Notes: generated from the sequence alone by a model not told the origin. A stretch of 64,000 bases of DNA from Flavobacterium sp. 1 (GCF_002797935.1 NZ_PGER01000001.1:2418001-2482000); one strand, 5' to 3'; numbered from the stretch's first letter, positions 1-8,745 are shown. Program-made: numbers and translations.

Positions 1-255
1 TTTAGCGCCATCTATAAGTAAAGCACCAAAATACTCATTACAGCTATTGTTGCCTGTAATTTTGTTTTCTGCCAAATTAAAAGCAATTGTTGGCTTTTTG
101 TTAGGAAACAAACCATCAAAAGCAATTTTGGGTCCAGTCATATATTTCAATTCCCAAGTGCCTTCGATTGAAGCTTTTTTCCCTGCTGTTTTTGATGTAC
201 CGCATGAAACAAAACTCATGCAAACAAAAACCACAAATACCATTATTACCCTCAT
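1..255 (-). CDS. META-domain (HslJ-like) lipoprotein, 3' part outside window
   Basis: Reading the minus strand from an ATG at 255 gives at least 85 residues that run off the window edge. The N-terminus is a short hydrophobic segment ending in a lipobox-like FVSC (residues 15-18), so it is probably a lipoprotein. The following region reads SIEGTWELKYM, then ITGNNSCNEYFGAL; the G-T-W-E-L start and the G-x-N-x-C-N-x-Y-F-G core are typical of the META/HslJ domain, a small beta fold found in periplasmic lipoproteins linked to stress or antibiotic tolerance. The C-terminal half is missing. The first gene on the other strand begins 123 bp away, so the two are divergent. Confidence 0.75.
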   Translation of the reverse strand, partial: MRVIMVFVVFVCMSFVSCGTSKTAGKKASIEGTWELKYMTGPKIAFDGLFPNKKPTIAFNLAENKITGNNSCNEYFGALLIDGAK

Positions 256-378
256 GATCAATAATTTAAAAATCATATAACGTAAAAATAAGAAAAATTA
301 ATAAGAAAAAGACATTCCGATTTCAAATTTGCTTTTTAAAAAAGGTATGATTATTTTCGTAAAAAAGAAAAAACAAAT

Positions 379-903
379 ATGACATTATTAGAAATAGGTT
401 CTCGAATTGAACACCCGCAATATGGAAAAGGAGTGATAACCAATGTCTCGTCGAGAGAGTATTGGGTAACGTTTATAGAAAATGGACTGGAAACAATCCC
501 TTTGAATGATGACTTTAAAGTTATAGAAGCAACTGTTGACGAAGTAGATACAGTAAGTTTTTCGGAAGTGGAACAAAGCCTCAGAGATCTTTTGAAAAAA
601 TGGTCGGATGTTTCCGAAATCGTGCCCATTGGAGATAAATGGAAAGGCGGCAAACTGATTTTGGAACCGGGCCAAGCGGGATTAGCTTCCAAAGAAATTC
701 CTATCGACGCCTTTTTTCATAAAATAATAATGGTTCGTGACCGCTTGCGCGTTATGGAACAAAAAATAAACAGCAGTAAAATAGAAGAAATAGAAAAGAT
801 TGAATTACAGCAATACATTACCCGTATTTATGGAAGTTTAACTTCATTCAATATATTATTTAAATCACCAACGAACCATTTTGTAGGCGAAAAATCAAAA
901 TAG
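379..903 (+). CDS. Conserved hypothetical protein
   Basis: A 174-residue cytoplasmic protein with no signal peptide or membrane segment. The first 45 residues (GSRIEHPQYGKGVITNV, then an aromatic-rich strand) look like the small SH3/tudor-like beta module seen at the ends of PcrA/UvrD helicases and related proteins (H-P-x-Y-G-K-G-x-V/I). The rest is acidic and helical, with a GGKLILEPG turn near residue 95. I do not recognise a family with a known function. It stands alone, divergent from the META-domain lipoprotein and 71 bp before sodC. Confidence 0.7.
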   Translation: MTLLEIGSRIEHPQYGKGVITNVSSREYWVTFIENGLETIPLNDDFKVIEATVDEVDTVSFSEVEQSLRDLLKKWSDVSEIVPIGDKWKGGKLILEPGQAGLASKEIPIDAFFHKIIMVRDRLRVMEQKINSSKIEEIEKIELQQYITRIYGSLTSFNILFKSPTNHFVGEKSK

Positions 904-974
904 ATTTAACCCTGCATTAATTTTAATACGCTTTTTTATACGTAATTTTATCATTCACTTCAATTTTTAAAATC

Positions 975-1502
975 ATGAAAAAAATAATCTTATTAATCGC
1001 AGTCATTATTATTGCAATAATTGGCTGTAAAACCAAAAGCAGCTCAGCTGACTCAAAAAGCCTAAATCTGGTATTTGAATCCAAAAGCAACAGCAAAGTA
1101 AGCGGAACAGCTACATTTACAGAAAAAAACGGCAAAGTAACTTTTATCGCAAAAATTACTGGACTGCAGCCAGGAATTCACGCTATTCATATCCACGAAA
1201 AATCAGATTGCTCCGCAGCAGATGGGAGTTCAGCAGGAGGGCATTGGAATCCTACTTTTAAAAAACATGGAAAATGGGGAGACGCAGAACATCATAAAGG
1301 TGATATAGGTAATTTTACTGCAGATGTAAAAGGAAATGGCACCATCACTTTTACAACAGACGAGTGGTCTATTGGCGGCGATGACCCAACAAAAGATATT
1401 TTAGGAAAAGGGCTTATTGTTCACCAAGGAGCCGATGACTATGTAAGCCAGCCTGCAGGAAATGCTGGAGCAAGAGTTGCTTGTTCGGCAATAATCAAAT
1501 AA
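975..1502 (+). CDS. sodC: Superoxide dismutase [Cu-Zn], lipoprotein
   Basis: 175 residues. Cu/Zn superoxide dismutase converts superoxide to hydrogen peroxide and oxygen outside the cytoplasmic membrane. The N-terminus has a hydrophobic stretch and a lipobox ending at Cys18, so it is a probable lipoprotein. Metal ligands are visible: HIH at residues 72-74, H90 in SAGGHWNP, H98, and the HHKGDIGN zinc-loop segment with D110. Cys79 and the Cys in the C-terminal ARVAC motif match the conserved disulfide. Only 14 bp separate it from the next gene, so the two are probably co-transcribed. Confidence 0.93.
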   Translation: MKKIILLIAVIIIAIIGCKTKSSSADSKSLNLVFESKSNSKVSGTATFTEKNGKVTFIAKITGLQPGIHAIHIHEKSDCSAADGSSAGGHWNPTFKKHGKWGDAEHHKGDIGNFTADVKGNGTITFTTDEWSIGGDDPTKDILGKGLIVHQGADDYVSQPAGNAGARVACSAIIK

Positions 1503-1516
1503 AAAACTAATCTCGT

Positions 1517-2086
1517 TTGAAAGAGAAAGAACAGCATTATTTTAAAAACGCATCAGCATGGCGGAAATGGTTACACGATAATCATGATTTGTCAGCTGGT
1601 GTGTATTTAATTTTCTATAAAGTAAACAGCCCTTTCGAAAGCATGCGTTGGGAAGAAGCAGTTCAAGTAGCAATTTGCTATGGCTGGATTGATTCTACCG
1701 TCAAAAAAATTGATGAACACAGCAGAAGACAACTCTTTACTCCCAGAAAAAATAAAAGCATTTGGAGCAAACTCAATAAAACTTATATCGAAAAACTCAT
1801 TGTTGACAATTTGATGCATCAAAGCGGATTGTCTAAAATTGAGATTGCCAAGCAGAATGGCTCTTGGACATCCTCAGATGCAGTCGAAGATTTAATAATT
1901 CCAGAGGATTTAAAATTAGCTTTTGAACAAAACCAAATGGCATACGAAAACTATCAAAAGTTCAGTCCTTCTTATCGAAAAAACTATCTCCATTGGCTCA
2001 ATCAGGCTAAAAGAGAAGAAACCAGAAACAATAGAATTACAACAATAATTGAGCTTTGTACTCAAAATAAGAAATCGAGAAATTAA
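1517..2086 (+). CDS. YdeI/OmpD-associated (OmdA-like) family protein
   Basis: 189 residues. The motifs WRKWLHDNH, WEEAVQVAICYGWIDS, FTPRKNKSIWSKLN and the C-terminal FSPSYRKNYLHWLNQAKREETR are the signature of the YdeI/OmdA family, which has been linked to bacteriocin resistance and whose biochemical activity is unclear. The start is a TTG: an in-frame stop lies at 1508-1510, TTG at 1517 is the only usable start, and the first in-frame ATG would delete the conserved N-terminal block. It follows sodC by 14 bp. Confidence 0.85.
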   Translation: MKEKEQHYFKNASAWRKWLHDNHDLSAGVYLIFYKVNSPFESMRWEEAVQVAICYGWIDSTVKKIDEHSRRQLFTPRKNKSIWSKLNKTYIEKLIVDNLMHQSGLSKIEIAKQNGSWTSSDAVEDLIIPEDLKLAFEQNQMAYENYQKFSPSYRKNYLHWLNQAKREETRNNRITTIIELCTQNKKSRN

Positions 2087-2130
2087 TTTATTCTAGCGTT
2101 CACCAAAAAAGCAATATCTCTACCTTTGGA

Positions 2131-2211
2131 ACCCTGATCGTCGAATTGCTCTCGCAATTGCCTTTTACTCTTTCCTTTAAAAAATAAAAGATAAAACGCA
2201 GAGCAGGAACC
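2131..2211. repeat. Degenerate copy of dispersed intergenic repeat family A
   Basis: In the 330 bp gap between the YdeI-like gene and the next gene, the string ACCCTGATCG at one end and AAAACGCAGAGCAGGAACC at the other resemble the ends of the copies at 31.57 kb and 44.14 kb. The rest of the gap is AT-rich without a recognisable gene. The copy is eroded. Confidence 0.4.
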
Positions 2212-2395
2212 ATATAACCAAAAACGCCTGATTTTTATGCTTCTGAAAAAATAATTGAATTAAAATTTTAAATCAAAAAAGGCTTTGAAAAATTGAATTC
2301 ACATTGTATACTAGCTCAAATGTACAATTTCACAAAAAATGCCCGATAAACAATTTTATAACTATTGAAATTAGGCATTGATTCATAAAAAAACA

Positions 2396-2403
2396 TAGTT
2401 TTG
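2396..2403 (+). promoter_or_regulatory. -7 promoter box of the LETM1-related gene
   Basis: TAGTTTTG matches TAnnTTTG, the Bacteroidota/Flavobacterium -7 element. It overlaps a TTG at 2401 that would otherwise look like a start codon, which places translation initiation at the ATG at 2422. A TTG lies 15 nt upstream, closer than the usual -33 spacing. Confidence 0.55.
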
Positions 2404-2421
2404 CATAATCAAAACAAAGCA

Positions 2422-3627
2422 ATGATTAACCCTTCGGCATCAGGTTGGATAGATAAATTCTTTACAAAACAAAAGTTATCAGAACACCATGTCTCTGAAA
2501 CCGAAGCCAGCTTTTATCAAAAATTAAGAAGTACCGGTTTTATCTACGGCCATATCATTTCGATTGACGCACCTTTTGAAATACAGACTAAAGACTGGTT
2601 CAAGGAAGAAATTTCAAAACTAGCTTTACTGAATGCTTTATATGGTATTTTTTTATTAACAAATAAGGAAAAAGAGCCGTCGGATTTTATTGAGCAGGCC
2701 AATCTTTTTTACAAGGAAATGCATCCGGAAGGATTTAGCTTATTCAAAAAAATTGTCCCAAAAAATTCGCCATCATTTACTTTAGAAAAAATAATTGATG
2801 AGCGAGTACAGACGAATGACAATATAATAAACAAAAATTTTTCGCATTTAGTTACCAATGCACTGTTGTTTATAGATGTTTTGGCTTTTCGCCAATATTT
2901 GATACAGGGACAAATTCCAGAGAAATACCTTAAAAAAATTGAAGAAACGATTGTAAACATCGTTATTCTGGCTTTGAAAATAAAAAATAACAAATCACAA
3001 TACGATGATTTATTGATTAAATTATTTGAAGCCTCAATTCGATACAGCAAATTTTCTAAAAAAGAGAATATCACCTTAGAAACGCTGGAATTAGCTTATT
3101 TTACTGCCGAGCTGGAAAAAAAATACTTAATTGATATCGCAGGAATGGCTTTATGGAGCGATGGTGTTATAGAAAATAATGAATCTTACTTTTTACACAC
3201 ATTGGCAAATTCATTATTTATTGAAGACGATGGTTTTGTAGCACAGAGCATCAGCAATACAGACAGTTTCATAAGCAAGCATAGAAAAGAAATTCCTTAT
3301 TTTAATTATTCGAATCCAGTAAAGCATTTTTATGATCAAACGACAAAGAGTGTCATTACACTGATCTCACGCAATAAATTGAGATTAATTAAGGAAATAG
3401 TTCAAAGTAAAGAATTGATGTTGCTTTTGGCTCATTCGACCCACAGGGATTTAGATGAAAAAGAAAAGAAAAAAGTAAAAAAACAATTATTGGATGTTTG
3501 CAAAACGATACCTTCACTAACCATCTTTTTACTCCCAGGAGGAAGCTTATTATTACCTCTCCTGATTAAGTTTATCCCAAAACTTTTACCTTCGGCATTT
3601 AATGAAAATTTAGATAATGATGAATAA
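2422..3627 (+). CDS. LETM1-related biofilm-associated protein
   Basis: About 401 residues. The C-terminal IFLLPGGSLLLPLLIKFIPKLLPSAF-type segment (about 25 residues before the acidic tail) matches the LETM1-like helix seen in mitochondrial LETM1 and in a Flavobacteriia family named LETM1-related biofilm-associated protein. The name comes from that family; the molecular role is not established. The rest is helical, with no signal peptide. I chose the ATG at 2422 because the TTG at 2401 sits inside a promoter box. A bidirectional terminator follows. Confidence 0.75.
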   Translation: MINPSASGWIDKFFTKQKLSEHHVSETEASFYQKLRSTGFIYGHIISIDAPFEIQTKDWFKEEISKLALLNALYGIFLLTNKEKEPSDFIEQANLFYKEMHPEGFSLFKKIVPKNSPSFTLEKIIDERVQTNDNIINKNFSHLVTNALLFIDVLAFRQYLIQGQIPEKYLKKIEETIVNIVILALKIKNNKSQYDDLLIKLFEASIRYSKFSKKENITLETLELAYFTAELEKKYLIDIAGMALWSDGVIENNESYFLHTLANSLFIEDDGFVAQSISNTDSFISKHRKEIPYFNYSNPVKHFYDQTTKSVITLISRNKLRLIKEIVQSKELMLLLAHSTHRDLDEKEKKKVKKQLLDVCKTIPSLTIFLLPGGSLLLPLLIKFIPKLLPSAFNENLDNDE

Positions 3628-3632
3628 TAACA

Positions 3633-3672
3633 CAAAAGGCTGTCTAAAATAATTGACAGCCTTTTGCATTTT
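3633..3672. terminator. Bidirectional terminator between LETM1-related gene and can
   Basis: CAAAAGGCTGTC (3633-3644) pairs with GACAGCCTTTTG (3655-3666), giving a 12-bp stem. It sits between two convergent genes and has T-rich sides in both directions. Confidence 0.85.
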
Positions 3673-3701
3673 ATAAAACTTATTCAGTTCTTGCTGAACA
3701 G

Positions 3702-4346
3702 CTAATCCTTTTTGAAATTAAGCTGATACACTTCGTCCAAATCTTGATCTGAACTGAAGTTTACTCCCAAATCGGTTACAAAACCTGAATTTAATCCATA
3801 AACCCATCCGTGAATAGTAACTTCTTGTCCGTTTTTCCAAGCAGACTGCAAAATGGATGTCTTGGCTAAATCAAATACTTGCTCTTTAACATTGATTTCT
3901 ACAAAAGCATTAAAACGCTCATTATCATCTTGTATAGCATTTAAATATTTATCATGCAGACGATAAACATCTTTGATATGGCGGATCCAGTTATCAATAA
4001 TTCCTATTGAAGCATTACCCATGGCGGCTTTAACGCCTCCGCATCCATAATGACCACAAACAATAACATGTTTCACTTTTAAAACATTTACTGCATAATC
4101 CAGTACGCTTAACATGTTCATATCCGAGTGAATAACCATATTAGCAATGTTTCTGTGAACAAAAACTTCCCCTGGCTTAGCTCCGATTATTTCATTTGCA
4201 GGAACACGGCTATCAGAACATCCGATCCACAACAATGGCGGTTTTTGCCCCATGGCTAAATCTTTAAAATATTCTGGATCTAAATTCAATTGTTCTTCAA
4301 CCCATTTTTTATTATTGTCTAATATTTTTTTATAAAAATCACTCAT
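3702..4346 (-). CDS. can: Beta-class carbonic anhydrase
   Basis: 214 residues. It interconverts CO2 and bicarbonate in the cytoplasm. The beta-class zinc site is complete: C43-S-D45-S-R47 and H99-Y-G-C102, with the HRNIAN stretch at 64-69. No signal peptide. The SulP transporter gene lies 66 bp upstream on the same strand, so the pair probably moves and interconverts bicarbonate. The shared terminator at 3633-3672 ends the unit. Confidence 0.95.
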   Translation of the reverse strand: MSDFYKKILDNNKKWVEEQLNLDPEYFKDLAMGQKPPLLWIGCSDSRVPANEIIGAKPGEVFVHRNIANMVIHSDMNMLSVLDYAVNVLKVKHVIVCGHYGCGGVKAAMGNASIGIIDNWIRHIKDVYRLHDKYLNAIQDDNERFNAFVEINVKEQVFDLAKTSILQSAWKNGQEVTIHGWVYGLNSGFVTDLGVNFSSDQDLDEVYQLNFKKD

Positions 4347-4412
4347 TTTAGTTTTTTTTAAAAGTTTTATTTGGTTTAAATTGTCTATTCTATATTATTG
4401 TAAAATTACAAA

Positions 4413-6068
4413 TTATTGCAAAAAATCTTCGTTTACGACCTTTTTTTCGACCATTTCTCTTTTTACAAAATCATAATGATGCTCGATCGATACATGATTT
4501 TGAGATTCATTACTATTCTCTAAATCATACTCCTTTTTAAATCCAATTAATTTTACATTAATGTTATCATCTATCGCTCTTATTGTCTTAAATTCATGAA
4601 TCAGATCCAAAATATCGTGAGCAATGTATACAGTATCCTTAGCATCAATAACTACTGTGCTGTTCTTTGGTATTTTGGCCAAAGTCATTTTAATAGCCGC
4701 TTTATTCAAGAAAGATACTTCTTGAGCTAAATCGATATGAATAATATCACCGTCGACGTATTCATTCTTTCTAAAACTGTATGCTCTTTTAAGATTCCCT
4801 CTCAATATAAAGATAATACAGATTACGATTCCTAAAACTACGCCTTTTAACAAATCTGTAAATACAACTCCTAAAAAGGTAGCAATAAAAGGCAAAAATT
4901 GGTATTTCCCATAACTCCAAAAATGCTTGAATGTTGCTGGTTTTGCTAATTTATATCCAACTAAAATCAAAACCGCAGCAAGAGTAGCCAGAGGGATTTT
5001 ATTCAGAATAAAAGGAATGGACAGCGCACATACTAATAATAAAACACCATGAATTATTGCTGATAATTTTGATTTGGCACCTGCTTCATTATTTGCAGAT
5101 GTACGAACCACAACTGATGTCAATGGCAATCCGCCTATCAATGAACATACAATATTTCCAATTCCTTGTGCTCTTAATTCTACATTCGTATTAGTATATC
5201 GTTTGTGTACATCCATTCTGTCGGCTGCTTCAATACACAAAAGAGTTTCTATAGAAGCAACAACCGCAATTGTTACACCTACTACCCAAACTTGCGGATT
5301 TAAAAAACCAGAAAAATTTGGCGTTACAATGATTGCTTTAAATTCATCAAATGAAGTTGGTACAGGCAATGAAACTAAATGTTCCTTCTCAATAGCCAAT
5401 GAACTTCCTGACGAAGTAAAAAATTCATTCAATACTATTCCAACAATTACAGCAACCAATGCACCAGGCACTAATTTCAATTTCTTTAAAGCCGGAACTT
5501 TATCCCATGCAATCAAAATGGCTATGGAAACTAATGTTATCAATATCGCTCCCAACTGCAGGTGATTCAAAACATTAAAGAAAGCAGAAAAAGTATTATC
5601 CCCGGTAGTTTGAACAAAGGATTGATCTCCCTCAAAATCGGCATCATAACCAAAAGCATGCGGTAATTGTTTCATAATGATTATAACTCCAATACCAGCT
5701 AACATTCCCTCAATAACATTAGTTGGAAAATAATTTGAAATACTTCCTGCTTTTAGCAAACCTAAAGTCAATTGAATGATTCCTGCAATAAAAACAGCGG
5801 TTAAAAAGACATCAAACCCTCCCAAAGTGGTTATCGCCGTAAGTATTATAGCAGTTAAACCCGCTGCCGGTCCTGAAACACTTATTTGGGACTGACTTAA
5901 AAATCCAACAACAATACCGCCAATTATTCCTGTAATAATTCCAGAAAATAATGGAGCACCTGAGGCCATTGCAATTCCCAAACAGAGTGGTAAGGCTACC
6001 AAAAAAACTACTAAACCAGAAGCAAAGTCTGATTTAAAATGAGCAAAAATATTTGTATTCTTTGACAT
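4413..6068 (-). CDS. SulP-family anion transporter (likely bicarbonate)
   Basis: 551 residues with about a dozen hydrophobic segments in the first 415 residues and a C-terminal STAS domain (about 435-530, with STVVIDAKDTVYIAHDILDL). The N-terminal GLVVFLVALPLCLGIAMASGAPL and the SVSGPAAGLTAI segment are SulP/SLC26 signatures. Family members carry sulfate, bicarbonate or dicarboxylates; the downstream carbonic anhydrase gene argues for bicarbonate (BicA-like), which is inference. Start is the ATG at 6068. Confidence 0.9.
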   Translation of the reverse strand: MSKNTNIFAHFKSDFASGLVVFLVALPLCLGIAMASGAPLFSGIITGIIGGIVVGFLSQSQISVSGPAAGLTAIILTAITTLGGFDVFLTAVFIAGIIQLTLGLLKAGSISNYFPTNVIEGMLAGIGVIIIMKQLPHAFGYDADFEGDQSFVQTTGDNTFSAFFNVLNHLQLGAILITLVSIAILIAWDKVPALKKLKLVPGALVAVIVGIVLNEFFTSSGSSLAIEKEHLVSLPVPTSFDEFKAIIVTPNFSGFLNPQVWVVGVTIAVVASIETLLCIEAADRMDVHKRYTNTNVELRAQGIGNIVCSLIGGLPLTSVVVRTSANNEAGAKSKLSAIIHGVLLLVCALSIPFILNKIPLATLAAVLILVGYKLAKPATFKHFWSYGKYQFLPFIATFLGVVFTDLLKGVVLGIVICIIFILRGNLKRAYSFRKNEYVDGDIIHIDLAQEVSFLNKAAIKMTLAKIPKNSTVVIDAKDTVYIAHDILDLIHEFKTIRAIDDNINVKLIGFKKEYDLENSNESQNHVSIEHHYDFVKREMVEKKVVNEDFLQ

Positions 6069-6249
6069 ATATAAAGTTATTACGAGATTGATTATTTAGG
6101 TTTTCACTACAATATAAATATTGCGATGGAAGACACTTATTCTGTAAAAAGAAGGTGTCTAAAAATGAGTCATCATTTTTATTTGCATTAACACGGCAGT
6201 AATAAAAGTCAATTAATCAGATCTGCAAATCCAGAATGGCATGCACTAA

Positions 6250-6271
6250 TAACATTTGCACGCAAATGTTA
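6250..6271. promoter_or_regulatory. Perfect inverted repeat, possible operator
   Basis: TAACATTTGC-AC-GCAAATGTTA is a perfect 10-bp inverted repeat with a 2-bp spacer, in the 311 bp gap between the SulP gene and the small secreted protein gene. It has no T-tract, so it looks more like a dimeric regulator site than a terminator. No other gene is seen in the gap; a second weaker inverted repeat (AGACAC/GTGTCT) lies at 6130-6160. Confidence 0.4.
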
Positions 6272-6379
6272 GTTCCTATCAAAAAAATGGAAAACAATTA
6301 CATAACCCTATAACCTGCAACTTATTTACAATTTGCAATACAATAGCAATCGGCTATAAATGATGATAAAAATGGAAAA

Positions 6380-6670
6380 CTACAACCTGTTTGGAGGCGG
6401 AATAAATATGGAGGCATAGTTTAAATCATGCTTCGATAAATTTTCAAAAATGATAAGACCTGAACCTTTTTTTAAGATTAAAAAAGGAATTTCCAAAAAA
6501 GTATTGAATGTATAATACTTTATGTCATGTTTTAATTCTTCAAAAGAAGAGTTATTAGAATTTCCGCAAAGACTAGTATCCTCCTTGTCATTTTCCAGAC
6601 ACACCACAATTGTGGGAGCCACCAGAAAAAAAACAAAAAACAATAATACTATGCTTGCAAAAATCTTCAT
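6380..6670 (-). CDS. Small secreted or membrane-anchored hypothetical protein
   Basis: 96 residues with an N-terminal hydrophobic segment (residues 3-24) suitable as a signal peptide or anchor. The C-terminus ends YASIFIPPPNRL, a proline-rich tail I have the impression recurs in small Bacteroidota envelope proteins, though I cannot name a family. Start is ATG at 6670. It is on the same strand as dps but follows it by about 135 bp and a weak terminator. Confidence 0.6.
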   Translation of the reverse strand: MKIFASIVLLFFVFFLVAPTIVVCLENDKEDTSLCGNSNNSSFEELKHDIKYYTFNTFLEIPFLILKKGSGLIIFENLSKHDLNYASIFIPPPNRL

Positions 6671-6744
6671 GTGGGCAAAAATAGGAGATAGAAGCTGAAT
6701 TAAAAAATTAGTTTCATAAAATTAATTTATTTTTAACATGAAAA

Positions 6745-6780
6745 AAAGCCTGAAAAAATCACAAAAATTAATTAGGCTTT
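6745..6780 (-). terminator. Weak terminator downstream of dps
   Basis: On the minus strand AAAGCCT pairs with AGGCTTT across a 22-nt loop and runs into TTTTTTT. The short stem and large loop make it weak. Confidence 0.5.
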
Positions 6781-6805
6781 CTATTTCAAAAATATAAACT
6801 GGCTT

Positions 6806-7285
6806 TTATAAACTCTCTTCCAGCCAAGCGTTCATCATCCAGATGGTTTTTTCCTGTTCTACAATAAAATCACTCATCATAGAATTAGTTCCTTCATCAT
6901 TTATTTCTGAAGCTTTATTTAGAATTTCCCTTTCGATTTTTAATAACATAGAAAGCGAAGTTACAATCAGCTCAATACCAACCACATCATTTGAAATATT
7001 TTTTCCAATTGGCAGCTGATTGAATTTTATATAATCTTCAAAAGTATGCAATGGTCTTCCTCCAAGAGTTAAAACTCTTTCAGCTATCAAATCAATTTTC
7101 AATTGTGAATCATTATATAATTCTTCAAATTTAAGATGCAGATCAAAGAAACGTCTTCCTCTAATATTCCAATGCAAACCTCTCAAACTTTGATAATAAA
7201 TTTGATAATTAGCCAACAGCACATTCAATTCTACAATTATAACTTCTGACTCTTCTACTGGTAATCCTATAGTATTTAGTTTCAT
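6806..7285 (-). CDS. dps: Dps-family DNA starvation/ferritin-like protein
   Basis: 159 residues, the usual Dps length. Dps forms 12-subunit shells that oxidise Fe(II) with peroxide and protect DNA. The inter-subunit ferroxidase ligands are present: H38 (LRGLHWN), H50, E54, D65 and E69 (D-x-x-A-E-R). It is transcribed divergently from oxyR across 156 bp, an arrangement consistent with OxyR-controlled peroxide defence. Confidence 0.93.
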   Translation of the reverse strand: MKLNTIGLPVEESEVIIVELNVLLANYQIYYQSLRGLHWNIRGRRFFDLHLKFEELYNDSQLKIDLIAERVLTLGGRPLHTFEDYIKFNQLPIGKNISNDVVGIELIVTSLSMLLKIEREILNKASEINDEGTNSMMSDFIVEQEKTIWMMNAWLEESL

Positions 7286-7362
7286 GTTCTTTATTTTAAA
7301 TTCTGTTTTTATTTTGATAGTACCTTAAAATTCCGGAAACAAATCGTTTCTTTTATTTCTAC

Positions 7363-7422
7363 CAAAATTATCTATTAAAACAAAAAAATAGCTATAAATT
7401 AAATTGATTGTTTTTATATTTG
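7363..7422. promoter_or_regulatory. Divergent dps/oxyR promoter region
   Basis: Two TAnnTTTG boxes face away from each other: TAATTTTG on the minus strand (7370-7363) toward dps and TATATTTG on the plus strand (7415-7422) toward oxyR. Between them lies the palindrome ATAGCTAT (7388-7395). Because OxyR sites in enterobacteria contain ATAG/CTAT half-sites, this could be part of an OxyR operator, but an 8-bp AT-rich match proves little. Confidence 0.55.
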
Positions 7423-7441
7423 CATAAAAATATACTATTTT

Positions 7442-8383
7442 ATGACTATCACACAACTTAAATATGTACTGGCTGTAGCCGAACACAAAAATTTTACACT
7501 TGCCGCCGAAAAATGTTTTGTAACGCAGCCCACATTGAGTATGCAGATTCAAAAAATTGAAGAAGAGTTAAATATTCAAATTTTCGACCGAACCAAAAAA
7601 CCAATTCAGCTTACAGACATTGGCCAAAAAATTGTAAACCAAGCCAAAAACATTGTTAATGAAGCAGATAGAATACAAGATATCGTAGAACAGCAAAAAG
7701 GATTTATTGGAGGTGAATTCAGACTTGGAATTATCCCAACCATTATGCCTACTTTATTGCCTATGTTTTTGAATAATTTCATCAAAAAATATCCAAAAGT
7801 GAAATTAATTATTGAGGAGCTCAATACTGAGGAAATAATCACAAAACTGAAGAACGGCAATCTCGACGCAGCTATTGCGGCAACACCATTGGAAGACGAA
7901 AAAATAAAAGAAATCGTTCTTTACTTTGAACCATTTGTAGCTTACATACCTGAAAATAATGCAGTATTTCAAAAAGAAGAAATTGAAATAGACGATCTCA
8001 ATATCAATGAAATTTTATTGCTGCAGGACGGACATTGTTTTAGAGACGGGATTTTAAATTTATGTAAAAACAGAAACGAAACAGGACTTAAGTCTTTCCA
8101 AATAGAAAGCGGCAGTTTTGAAACACTAATAAAACTGGCGGATGAAGGATTGGGAACTACATTACTTCCTTATCTCCACACATTGGATCTGAAAGAATCT
8201 GATAAATCAAAGCTTAGACAGTTTAAAGAACCGAAACCTGCTCGTGAGGTAAGTTTAATATACCCTAAAAGTGAATTAAAAATACAAATTATTGATGCCT
8301 TAAGAAGCACAATTGCCGGGGTTGTAAAAGGAGCAATTGTTTTTCAAAATGTCCAAATTGTGAGTCCACTCTTAAAAAAATAA
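7442..8383 (+). CDS. oxyR: Peroxide-sensing LysR-type regulator OxyR
   Basis: 313 residues. An N-terminal LysR winged HTH (residues 1-60, FTLAAEKCFVTQPTLSMQI) is followed by a substrate-binding-like domain. The redox pair is plain: C199 in DGHCFRD and C208 in LNLCKNR, the same numbering and nearly the same sequence as E. coli OxyR (GHCLRD and C208). Peroxide forms the disulfide and switches DNA binding. Divergent from dps, its likely target. A strong terminator follows. Confidence 0.95.
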   Translation: MTITQLKYVLAVAEHKNFTLAAEKCFVTQPTLSMQIQKIEEELNIQIFDRTKKPIQLTDIGQKIVNQAKNIVNEADRIQDIVEQQKGFIGGEFRLGIIPTIMPTLLPMFLNNFIKKYPKVKLIIEELNTEEIITKLKNGNLDAAIAATPLEDEKIKEIVLYFEPFVAYIPENNAVFQKEEIEIDDLNINEILLLQDGHCFRDGILNLCKNRNETGLKSFQIESGSFETLIKLADEGLGTTLLPYLHTLDLKESDKSKLRQFKEPKPAREVSLIYPKSELKIQIIDALRSTIAGVVKGAIVFQNVQIVSPLLKK

Positions 8384-8392
8384 TATAAAAAC

Positions 8393-8422
8393 AAAAAAAG
8401 GAACCAAATTGGTTCCTTTTTT
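8393..8422 (+). terminator. Terminator of oxyR
   Basis: GGAACCAA and TTGGTTCC form a tight hairpin with an A-run before it and TTTTTT after it, 10-40 bp after the oxyR stop. Confidence 0.85.
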
Positions 8423-8745
8423 ATTACTCTACCTTAAAATGCGTCAAAACATATAAGGCAATAAGTGCTTTATTGCTTTTTTCAACTATTTTCAAAATGT
8501 ATAGGATTAAAGCTCACTCTTTCGAGAACCTTTTGCATAATTATAATTAATTATAGATATAACAAAAAGGCTTAAATAAATTGAATTAGTAAACAGTTGC
8601 AAAATTATTGAAAAAATTCTTTAACTCAAATAAAAACAATCCGTAAAAAACAAAATAAACCGACGAATAGCATATTTTATAATTTTATTGTAAGTTATTT
8701 ATTCTTTTAACTAAGAATTATCTAATAAAAAACAAATTCACAAAA
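8423..8745. other. Gene-free AT-rich spacer
   Basis: About 320 bp between the oxyR terminator and the terminator of the next minus-strand gene. I see only AT-rich sequence, including the palindrome-like ATAATTATAATTAATTATAG near 8540, with no credible reading frame or named repeat. Confidence 0.6.

Noticed and set aside
351..692. Minus-strand frames overlapping the hypothetical gene at 379
   Set aside because: The plus-strand frame has the better protein character and a plausible start; the minus frames are antisense to it.
2401..2421. TTG start seven codons upstream for the LETM1-related gene
   Set aside because: The TTG is part of the TAGTTTTG promoter box, so it would not be transcribed in full.
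5074..5565. 163-residue plus-strand frame inside the SulP gene
   Set aside because: It is antisense to a well-supported transporter gene, has no family resemblance and no promoter; it is a shadow of the coding frame.
7388..7395. ATAGCTAT as a definite OxyR site
   Set aside because: Eight AT-rich bases are too few; it is mentioned only as a candidate.
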